Assembly (NCBI GenBank): GCA_031420415.1
Contig: JANOMT010000031.1
Coordinates: forward strand, 1 to 8,940
Origin: JANYGA01 sp031420415
GTDB lineage: Bacteria > Vulcanimicrobiota > Vulcanimicrobiia > Vulcanimicrobiales > Vulcanimicrobiaceae
Direction of reading: 5' to 3'
Length of the DNA stretch: 8,940 nt
Below, piece after piece: positions 1-5,702 of the stretch (positions are counted from its first letter, which is position 1; every line of letters begins with the position of its first letter). A program made the translations under genes and the position numbers. The notes beneath the pieces are model-generated. The model was given only the letters and a program-made list of their open reading frames with translations, did not search any database and was not told the origin of the DNA.

Positions 1-933
1 CGCGGCGAACGCGATGCGCGTGCCACGGCGCGACAGGCGGCGGCGTTGCTCGGCATCGAGCAAACCGAAGTAATCGTGGCATCGACGGGCGTGATCGGCG
101 TTTATCTGCCGATGGATCGCGTACACAAGGGTCTCGAGCGCGCGGTCAAAGATCTCGAGGAGGGCATGGAAGCCGCCTACGATGCCGCCGAAGCGATCAT
201 GACGACCGACAACGAGCCCAAGCTTGCGGCGTATGCGTTTTACGATGGGAAGACGCGCTACGTGGTGGGCGGCATCGCCAAAGGCTCGGGCATGATCGCC
301 CCCAACATGGCGACGATGCTCGCGTTCATCGCGACTAACGCGCCGATGACGCGCGAATCGCTGCGTGACGAATTACGCGTGGCAAACGAAACGAGCTTTA
401 ACATGATCTCCGTCGATGGCGACATGTCGACCAACGACTCGTGCTACGCCTTTGCGCCTCCGGGCGATGGCGCGGCCCCCGCGGGATTCGCCGATGCGCT
501 ACGCGCCGTAACGCGTCAACTCGCAATCGCGATGGTAACCGACGGCGAAGGCGCGACGAAAACGCTCACGGTCGATATCACGAGTGCGAAAGATGAAACG
601 CAAGCGCGCGCCGTCGCGCGGGCGATCATTAACTCGAACCTCGTGAAAACGGCGCTGTATGGCGAAGATCCAAACTGGGGCCGCATCATTGCCGCGGCGG
701 GTAGCGTGAAAGCGGGCATCGATCCGCATACGTGGTCGCTCTATCTCGGCGAGAAGATGTGGGTCGATTGCGGCGCGATCGAGGTCTTATCCGAAGCCGA
801 AGGCCACCGCGAACTCGAAAATACATCGGTGCACGTTCGTCTCGATCTCGGGATCGGTGAGGCGACCGCGACCGCCTGGGGTTGTGATCTCTCGCGCGAT
901 TATGTGCGTATCAACGCACATTATCGGACGTAG
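1..933 (+). CDS. argJ: Glutamate N-acetyltransferase / ornithine acetyltransferase ArgJ (5' end outside window)
   Basis: ArgJ moves the acetyl group from N-acetylornithine to glutamate in the cyclic arginine pathway; some members also use acetyl-CoA. The reading frame is open from base 1, so the TTG at 46 is an internal Leu codon and not a start. The visible 310 residues begin in the conserved stretch before ASTGVIG. The usual length is about 400, so roughly 90 N-terminal residues are missing. The self-cleavage site is plain: KGSGMIAPNMATML, with the new N-terminal nucleophile Thr encoded at 313-315 (visible residue 105). Cleavage before this Thr gives the alpha and beta chains. Near the C-terminus are DPNWGRIIAAAG and the typical family ending YVRINAHYRT, so the 3' end is intact. 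The next arginine gene on this strand, argD, starts about 400 bases downstream. Mono- or bifunctionality cannot be decided from this fragment. Confidence 0.97.
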   Translation, partial: RGERDARATARQAAALLGIEQTEVIVASTGVIGVYLPMDRVHKGLERAVKDLEEGMEAAYDAAEAIMTTDNEPKLAAYAFYDGKTRYVVGGIAKGSGMIAPNMATMLAFIATNAPMTRESLRDELRVANETSFNMISVDGDMSTNDSCYAFAPPGDGAAPAGFADALRAVTRQLAIAMVTDGEGATKTLTVDITSAKDETQARAVARAIINSNLVKTALYGEDPNWGRIIAAAGSVKAGIDPHTWSLYLGEKMWVDCGAIEVLSEAEGHRELENTSVHVRLDLGIGEATATAWGCDLSRDYVRINAHYRT

Positions 934-963
934 GCGACGGCCATGGTGACGGCGCACACGAAC

Positions 964-1248
964 TCACGCGTCGCGGAGGATGTTCCCGCGCGCGAAGAAC
1001 GCCGTGACGTCGAAGCTGAATCCAGGAAGCTCGCCGGGCGCGACGATCGTTTTGCGCTTCGGATGCACGTCGAGCACGAGACGGCTGCCGTAGGCGAGGT
1101 AGATCTCGACCTTGCGAGCGACGTTTCGATCGCGATCATCGGGCGAACGAATCTCAACCGCGAGATCGGGCGCGAACGGTGGCCGCTCGCCCTCAAACTC
1201 GGAGAGTTCCCGAAACCATCTGCATAGAAAAACCCTCACGAGGATCAT
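964..1248 (-). CDS. Uma2-family (PD-(D/E)XK nuclease-like) protein, half-length
   Basis: The 94-residue product matches the C-terminal half of Uma2-type proteins, which have a restriction-endonuclease-like fold and unknown cellular role. The core is PDLAVEIRSPDD, then RNVARKVEIYLAYGSRLVLDV, then the late LPGFSFDVTAFF element. The presumed metal-binding and catalytic triad D28, E32 and K46 is present. Family members are usually about 180-200 residues, so the N-terminal half is missing. Extending the frame upstream of the ATG at 1248 meets a TAA near 1290 with no earlier start and no Uma2-like residues. I see no good ribosome binding site. It faces argJ (30 bases between stop codons) and starts back-to-back with argD. 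It is probably a decayed remnant of a full gene, though a short functional form cannot be excluded. The family call is fairly firm; expression is uncertain. Confidence 0.6.
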   Translation of the reverse strand: MILVRVFLCRWFRELSEFEGERPPFAPDLAVEIRSPDDRDRNVARKVEIYLAYGSRLVLDVHPKRKTIVAPGELPGFSFDVTAFFARGNILRDA

Positions 1249-1338
1249 ATCACGCAGCCGGGTCCGCCGGACAAGCGCAGATCGGCCTTAAACTTTTCTC
1301 GCTCTCTGCCCGCGCGCAGTCTCCCCGCCGAGATCGCC
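1249..1338. promoter_or_regulatory. Intergenic region upstream of argD with a small palindrome
   Basis: This 90-base spacer between the divergent Uma2-like frame and argD is the only space for an argD promoter. It holds a perfect 11-base inverted repeat, GTCCGCCGGAC, at 1262-1272. About 15 bases after a weak -35-like CGGACA (1268-1273) is an AT-rich TAAACT (1289-1294). Neither element is close to consensus, and I do not recognise an ARG box. A GAG six bases before the argD ATG could act as a weak ribosome binding site. That the region holds a promoter is inferred from layout more than from sequence. Confidence 0.25.
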
Positions 1339-2628
1339 ATGTTTCGTACGCAGCCATCGATCGTAGCCCCAGCAGCAGCAACCGTCGCTCCCGCCACGAG
1401 CGCCAGCGTACCCGTTAACGTCGCAGCCGATCATCCGCATCTCTTGCAGAATTATACGCGTGCGCCGATCACGATCGCACGCGGCGAGGGTTGCGAACTC
1501 ATCGATACCAACGGCGTGCGCTATCTCGACATGGTCGCGGGCATCGCTGTCTGTGCACTCGGGCACGCACATCCGGCCATTACCGAAGCGATCGCAACGC
1601 AAGCCGGAAAGCTCGTGCAGGCGAGCAATCTCTTCCATCACGAGCCCGCGGGTCAGCTCGCAAACGAGCTTGCAGAGCGATCGGGTCTCGAGCGCGTCTT
1701 CTTCTGCAACTCCGGTACTGAGGCGAACGAAGCCGCAATCAAACTCGCGCGCAAGCTCGCGTATCGCAAGGGCGAGACGCAACGGCGGACGATCATCTCG
1801 TGCACGGGTTCGTTTCACGGTCGCACGATGGGCGCGCTTGCGGCGACTTCAAACGCGAAGTATCACGAAGGCTTCGAACCTCTACCACTTGGCTTTACAT
1901 ACGTCCCGTTTAATGACGTCGCCGCGCTTGAAGCCGCGATCGACGAGACGACGGCCGCGTTTTTGATCGAGCCGATTCAAGGCGAGAGCGGCGTCAAGCC
2001 GGCAGACCTCGCGTATCTGCAAGCAGCTCGCCGCCTTTGTGACGAACATGGCGCGTTGCTCATCTTCGATGAAATCCAATGCGGAATGGGCCGGCTTGGC
2101 AAGCTCTTCGCGTTTCAAGCAATCGGCGTACGGCCCGATATCGTAACGATTGCGAAGGCGCTGTCGAACGGCGTACCGATCGGGGCGGTCCTTATCGACG
2201 CGGCGGCTGCAAGCGGCCTCCAGCCCGGTGACCACGGAACGACGTTCGGTGGTTCGCCAATTCCGTGCGCGGCAGCGATGGCACACCTGCGCGTTCGCGA
2301 CGCAACGAATCTCGACGCGCACGTCCGCACGGTCGGCACGCACATGAAAGCGGGGCTCCAACACGTTGCTACCGCGTTCCCGGCGGTCTTCGGTGCGCCC
2401 CGCGGCATGGGACTTATGCTCGGCCTGCCGGTCTGCACCACGCACCAAACCAAAGATTTCGTCGATGACGCACGTGATAGCGAACATTTGCTACTCAATG
2501 GTGCCGGAGACAACACGCTACGTTTCGTACCACCCCTCGTTATCACCGAAGCGCAGATCGACGACATGCTCGCGCGACTCGATCGCGTGATACGACGCGT
2601 CCTCACCCAGACTTCAAGCGAATCTTAG
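1339..2628 (+). CDS. argD: Acetylornithine aminotransferase ArgD
   Basis: A PLP-dependent class III aminotransferase of the cytoplasm that converts N-acetylglutamate semialdehyde and glutamate to N-acetylornithine and 2-oxoglutarate, the step that supplies ArgJ's substrate. The 429 residues contain all family landmarks: the substrate-side start HLLQNYTRAPITIARGEG (34-51), the PLP phosphate-binding FCNSGTEANEAAIKLAR (122-138), FHGRTMG (159-165), LIFDEIQCGMGR with the pyridine-ring Asp244 (241-252), and Schiff-base Lys273 in TIAKALSNGVPIGA (codon 2155-2157). Residues 1-30 are an Ala/Val/Pro/Ser-rich extension without family similarity. No other start codon lies between the ATG at 1339 and the conserved domain, so this start is kept despite only a weak GAG as ribosome binding site. 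The protein could also act on succinyl-diaminopimelate, as some ArgD proteins do; the argJ neighbour favours arginine synthesis. Confidence 0.96.
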   Translation: MFRTQPSIVAPAAATVAPATSASVPVNVAADHPHLLQNYTRAPITIARGEGCELIDTNGVRYLDMVAGIAVCALGHAHPAITEAIATQAGKLVQASNLFHHEPAGQLANELAERSGLERVFFCNSGTEANEAAIKLARKLAYRKGETQRRTIISCTGSFHGRTMGALAATSNAKYHEGFEPLPLGFTYVPFNDVAALEAAIDETTAAFLIEPIQGESGVKPADLAYLQAARRLCDEHGALLIFDEIQCGMGRLGKLFAFQAIGVRPDIVTIAKALSNGVPIGAVLIDAAAASGLQPGDHGTTFGGSPIPCAAAMAHLRVRDATNLDAHVRTVGTHMKAGLQHVATAFPAVFGAPRGMGLMLGLPVCTTHQTKDFVDDARDSEHLLLNGAGDNTLRFVPPLVITEAQIDDMLARLDRVIRRVLTQTSSES

Positions 2629-2644
2629 TGGTTTTAAAATTCGC

Positions 2645-2683
2645 GACGATGACGGTTATGCGCGGCCATCATAACCGATCGTC
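2645..2683. terminator. Bulged hairpin between convergent argD and glyQS
   Basis: An 8-bp inner stem, CGGTTATG (2653-2660) with CATAACCG (2670-2677), closes a 9-base loop. It is extended by an outer 6-bp stem, GACGAT (2645-2650) with ATCGTC (2678-2683), across a 2-base GA bulge on the left arm. The element lies 16 bases from both the argD and glyQS stop codons, which is where a shared bidirectional terminator would be expected. No long T tract follows on the + strand. On the - strand the hairpin is followed by a short TTTT within GCGAATTTTAAAA. Termination is therefore likely but the mechanism is uncertain. Confidence 0.6.
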
Positions 2684-2699
2684 TCGGATTATGACAAAT

Positions 2700-4040
2700 T
2701 TAAAATCGTTCGGTGATATAGGTTCGTAACTGCGCTCCACCCACACGATCCTGGCGCATCGTATCGCGATCGCGCACCGTCACGGTGCCGTCCTCGAGTG
2801 TCTGGAAATCTATCATAACGCAATACGGCGTCCCGATTTCATCCTGCCGTCGATATAATTGACCGACGTTGCCCTCATCGTACGTCGTCCGCGCAATGCC
2901 GCGTAGGTCGCGCTCGATGCCCTTCGCGCGTTCGACGAGATCGGGCTTGTTGCGCGCGAGCGGGAAAACGCCGACTTGAACCGGCGCGATCTTCGGATGA
3001 AAGCGCAACACCACCCGCGAGGACTCTTTGCCCGTCTCCTCATCTTTGATCGTTTCCTGATCGTATGCGTCGACGAGCATCGTCAACGTCGTGCGATCCA
3101 TACCGGCCGAACTCTCGATGAGGATCGGCGTGTACTTCGATTTCGTAGCCTCGTCAAAATACTGCAAATCCTTACCCGAGAGCGCCATGTGCGCGTCCAG
3201 ATCGTAGGTTCCGCGATGCGCGATCGATTCGAGTTCGCCCCAGCCCCACGGAAAAAGGTACTCGACATCGGTCCCCGCCTTGGCATAATGCGGCCGCTCT
3301 TTTTCTGAAAGCTCATAGAAACGCAAGCGATCCTCGCGAACTCCATAATCGCTGTACCACTTTTTGCGCGCCGCCACCCACTCGTCGTACGTCGCGAGAT
3401 CCTTGCCATCGTCAGGAACGAAATATTCGAGTTCGGCCTGCTCGAATTCGCGCATCCGAAACGTAAAATTACCGGGCGTGATCTCGTTGCGAAAAGATTT
3501 GCCGATCTGCGCGATCCCGAAAGGCGGTCGCTTACGCGCGCTCTGATAAACGTTTTTGAAATTGACGAACATGCCCTGAGCGGTTTCGGGACGCAGGTAC
3601 GCTCGCGACGCTGAGTCTTCCATCGGCCCGATGCTCGTCTGCATCATCAGATTAAAGGCACGCGGCTCGGTGAGCGTATCTTTCATCCCGCAGTCGGGAC
3701 ACTTCGCAAGCGACGGCAAATGATCGGCGCGAAAACGATGCTTACAGTTCTTGCAATCGACCATCTTGTCGGAGAAATTCGCGACGTGGCCCGATGCGAT
3801 CCACGTGCTCGGATGCATGATGATCGACGAATCGAACGCGACCACGTCGTCGCGCAGTTCGACGATCTCGCGCCACCACGCATTCTTCACGTTGCGCTTG
3901 AGGATCGCGCCGAGCGGACCGTAATCGAAGAAACCGCCGAGCCCACCGTAAATCTCACTCGATTGAAAGATAAAACCACGTCGCTTTGCAAGCGCGGTAA
4001 TTTCATCCATGGTTACGCGAGGTTTTTCACTACCGATCAT
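2700..4040 (-). CDS. glyQS: Glycine--tRNA ligase, single-chain (alpha2) class II type
   Basis: Charges tRNA-Gly with glycine in the cytoplasm. At 446 residues this is the homodimeric type related to archaeal, eukaryotic and actinobacterial enzymes, not the alpha2-beta2 GlyQ/GlyS pair. In order: N-terminal RRGFIFQSSEIYGGLGGFFDYGPLG (20-44); a zinc-binding insertion with Cys96, Cys99, Cys114 and Cys117; RPETAQG (150-156); motif 2 around FRNEI and FRMREFEQAE (183-203); motif 3 ESSAGMDRTTLTML (309-322); and a C-terminal anticodon-binding domain from about residue 345 (KIAPVQVGVFPLARNKPDLV). The ATG at 4040 is used here. Met11 (MDEITALAKRRG), just before the conserved start of the domain, is equally possible, and neither has a clear ribosome binding site. 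It lies 42 bases downstream of a HEPN gene on the same strand. A TAAAAT box (reverse complement of 4056-4061) in that gap may give it its own promoter, though I see no matching -35. Confidence 0.97.
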   Translation of the reverse strand: MIGSEKPRVTMDEITALAKRRGFIFQSSEIYGGLGGFFDYGPLGAILKRNVKNAWWREIVELRDDVVAFDSSIIMHPSTWIASGHVANFSDKMVDCKNCKHRFRADHLPSLAKCPDCGMKDTLTEPRAFNLMMQTSIGPMEDSASRAYLRPETAQGMFVNFKNVYQSARKRPPFGIAQIGKSFRNEITPGNFTFRMREFEQAELEYFVPDDGKDLATYDEWVAARKKWYSDYGVREDRLRFYELSEKERPHYAKAGTDVEYLFPWGWGELESIAHRGTYDLDAHMALSGKDLQYFDEATKSKYTPILIESSAGMDRTTLTMLVDAYDQETIKDEETGKESSRVVLRFHPKIAPVQVGVFPLARNKPDLVERAKGIERDLRGIARTTYDEGNVGQLYRRQDEIGTPYCVMIDFQTLEDGTVTVRDRDTMRQDRVGGAQLRTYITERF

Positions 4041-4082
4041 GCGGGCTTTTTTACGATTTTAATGAGCGATCACCCGCCGCGC

Positions 4083-4508
4083 TCATGTCGGTTCGGCCGC
4101 AACTCTTTCGACGATCGAAGCCGCAAATGTCACGATCGTCTTCGCGCGCTCGATCGCGATGATGGCGTCGGTCTCCGCGACCATCCGGCGCGGATCGGCG
4201 CCGCCGAGCGAATCGGGATAGCGCGATCCCATATAATACATGTCGAGCCGATCCGCAGCATCCACAATCTCTTCGGGTACCGCTTCTCCGAGGCCGACGA
4301 GTTCTCTGATGAGGTGTTCCCCGACATGCGTGCGGGGGTGGTCGTCTGACACCGCGATGAGGGCGGCTTTCAGCGCCATCTCCGAGGCCTGCTGCGCGTG
4401 GAAGCAGCTGCGAGCCGCGAAGCCTGCACGAAGCAATTCCGCTACGTCTACGTCCGTGCCGGCGTTCGAAAGCCAAAGGCGAGCGGCTTCGATACGATCA
4501 CGCTGCAT
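4083..4508 (-). CDS. HEPN-domain protein, putative toxin of an MNT/HEPN pair
   Basis: A 141-residue, mostly helical protein resembling the HEPN family (PF05168 type), whose members include RNases that act as toxins paired with minimal nucleotidyltransferases. Recognisable parts are ARLWLSNAGTDVDVAELL (9-26), the helix-2 signature ARSCFHAQQASEMALKA (32-48), the RTHVGEHLI loop (59-67) and the RLDMYYMGSRYPDS stretch (87-100). A clean RX4HXY motif, known from HepT toxins, is not visible. Arg59 and His65 give an RX5H spacing that could be the catalytic pair, but this is uncertain. The gene starts inside the 3' end of the MNT gene (11-base overlap, different frame), strong evidence that the two are translated together. 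It precedes glyQS by 42 bases. The family call is firm; toxin activity is inferred from pairing alone, and it could instead be a non-toxic substrate-binding partner of the nucleotidyltransferase. Confidence 0.85.
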   Translation of the reverse strand: MQRDRIEAARLWLSNAGTDVDVAELLRAGFAARSCFHAQQASEMALKAALIAVSDDHPRTHVGEHLIRELVGLGEAVPEEIVDAADRLDMYYMGSRYPDSLGGADPRRMVAETDAIIAIERAKTIVTFAASIVERVAAEPT

Positions 4509-4848
4509 AGATACGCTTCGCCATCGCGAGCACCGTGCGTCCGAAGCTGCTCGCGGGGAAAGTATGCGCGAATTCGTACGGCGTCACGACGACGAGGTCT
4601 ACGTTGACGCGCGAACGAGCCGCCATTTTGAGATCCACTGCGCGGTCGATGATACCGAGATTCGTGTCGCGAATAACGAGCACGTCGAGGTCGCTCGTCG
4701 GACCGATCTTTTCGGTGGCGTACGACCCGAAGACGTAGGCTTCGCAAACGCTCGGTTCCGCGCTGCAAGCCGCCACGACGTTCTTCAACGCTTCTTCGAG
4801 CAACACGCGTCGCTCCCGACAGCGGTCGGCATATCGTTGAAGGGGCAT
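4498..4848 (-). CDS. MNT-type minimal nucleotidyltransferase, putative antitoxin
   Basis: A 116-residue protein of the DNA polymerase beta-like nucleotidyltransferase superfamily (NTP_transf_2). The active-site signature is a perfect GSX10DXD: Gly41-Ser42 in YVFGSYATEKIGPTSDLDVLVI, then Asp53 and Asp55. The third acidic residue is probably Asp84 in RVNVDLVVV. In MntA-type antitoxins this motif transfers AMP onto the cognate HEPN toxin and silences it. The overlapping downstream HEPN gene makes that role likely here, but it is inference. The ATG at 4848 lies 17 bases after the FkbM stop. The preceding sequence is AT-rich and includes TATATAA over the end of the FkbM gene, so an internal promoter is possible; no strong ribosome binding site is visible. 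Length is normal for the family. Confidence 0.88.
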   Translation of the reverse strand: MPLQRYADRCRERRVLLEEALKNVVAACSAEPSVCEAYVFGSYATEKIGPTSDLDVLVIRDTNLGIIDRAVDLKMAARSRVNVDLVVVTPYEFAHTFPASSFGRTVLAMAKRIYAA

Positions 4849-4865
4849 GGCGAAGTTTTTTGCGG

Positions 4866-5609
4866 TTATATACGAAAAAACATCCCGTCGGCTTCGTAGA
4901 GCTTACCGTACTTGAGATTGATTGCCAGCGGCTGTAACGAGACGAGCGCAAAACCGTGGCCCGCGAGGGTCGCGACGATCTCGTCGATCGAGGCCTCGCC
5001 CTCGTAGAGTTTGCGAAACGAGAGTTCGAGCATCAACCCCGTAATTTTCGGCAACGACGCCACCGCGCCCGCGATGACTTCGCGCTCGAAACCCTGCGTA
5101 TCGATCTTGATCAAGACGCGCTCGCCCGGCCTCACTGTCTCCGCGAGGAGGCTATCGATGGTTCGCACGGCCACGATTTCAGTACGGACGATCGACGACG
5201 ATTCGTCGTTCGCTTCGAGAAGGGCCGAGCGCGCACGTGCCGAGCTGTAGACGGAATTTTGCGAGACGTTGATCGCGAGCTCGCCCACGCGCTCGCCGAT
5301 GGCGAGCCGCTCCGCCGTCCATGTTGGATCTTTGGCGATGCGCTTCGTAAGCACGTCGAAGGCCGTGGAGACCGGTTCGTACGACACGATCCGGCCTTCG
5401 TAGCCAACGGCACGTGCCCAACTGCCGAACTGGCCTTCGTTCGCGCCGACGTCGAGGATCAGATCGATCTCGTAGTGTCGCAAGAGCGCGACGGGGGCGC
5501 TGAGCCCATTGACGATATCGAAGCCCGCCTTCCGCGCCATGCCGATCGCGGCTCTGAACAGGCCGGGATTTGCGATGATTATTCGCTTGAGCATCGAGTT
5601 GAGCGACAT
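4866..5609 (-). CDS. FkbM-family SAM-dependent methyltransferase
   Basis: A 247-residue class I methyltransferase of the FkbM type, enzymes that O-methylate sugars or other hydroxyl groups in polysaccharides and secondary metabolites. The SAM-binding motif I is LILDVGANEGQFGSWAR (50-66), followed by IVSYEPV (74-80), where the acidic residue would bind ribose. The FkbM signature VLIKIDTQGFEREV lies at 165-178. The family-typical late part contains LELSFRKLYEG and it ends ADGMFFRI. I place the start at the ATG at 5609 (MSLNSMLKR), preceded by AAGG eight bases upstream. The frame is open further, to 5693, but that 28-residue extension is Arg-rich, unlike the family, and would run into the divergent glycosyltransferase. 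The substrate is unknown; the divergent glycosyltransferases suggest a glycan. It could be co-transcribed with the MNT gene 17 bases downstream. Confidence 0.9.
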   Translation of the reverse strand: MSLNSMLKRIIIANPGLFRAAIGMARKAGFDIVNGLSAPVALLRHYEIDLILDVGANEGQFGSWARAVGYEGRIVSYEPVSTAFDVLTKRIAKDPTWTAERLAIGERVGELAINVSQNSVYSSARARSALLEANDESSSIVRTEIVAVRTIDSLLAETVRPGERVLIKIDTQGFEREVIAGAVASLPKITGLMLELSFRKLYEGEASIDEIVATLAGHGFALVSLQPLAINLKYGKLYEADGMFFRI

Positions 5610-5702
5610 GCTCTGCGCCTTACTCCCGCCTAGACGGGTTCCTGTACTACGGTGCCGAGACCGCCACGGGACCACCCGCACGCGAAGGCGCACTACGGAA
5701 CG
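5610..5702. promoter_or_regulatory. Divergent intergenic region between FkbM and glycosyltransferase genes
   Basis: This 93-base spacer must hold the promoters for both the leftward FkbM gene and the rightward glycosyltransferase genes if each has its own. At 5625-5638 is a 14-base near-perfect palindrome, CCCGCCTAGACGGG, with one mismatched pair around a central CTAG, a candidate operator. It overlaps the region just upstream of the FkbM ribosome binding site. I cannot identify convincing -35/-10 pairs on either strand. Confidence 0.3.

Noticed and set aside
46..48. TTG as a possible start of ArgJ
   Set aside because: The frame is open and ArgJ-like from base 1, so this is an internal codon of a gene cut by the window edge.
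943..1227. Rightward open frame of 94 codons between argJ and argD
   Set aside because: It resembles no family and lies antisense to the frame that encodes a recognisable Uma2 core.
2766..2773. GCGATCGC octamers (also 6057-6064) as HIP1-type cyanobacterial repeats
   Set aside because: Only scattered copies are visible; in a CGATCG-rich genome this is expected and not evidence for a cyanobacterium.
4041..4082. T-box riboswitch upstream of glyQS
   Set aside because: The gap to the HEPN stop is only 42 bases and contains no stem I, specifier loop or T-box sequence.
5610..5693. Longer FkbM reading frame starting at 5693
   Set aside because: The extra 28 residues are Arg-rich and unlike the family, and they would overlap the divergent gene; the ATG at 5609 has an AAGG at suitable distance.
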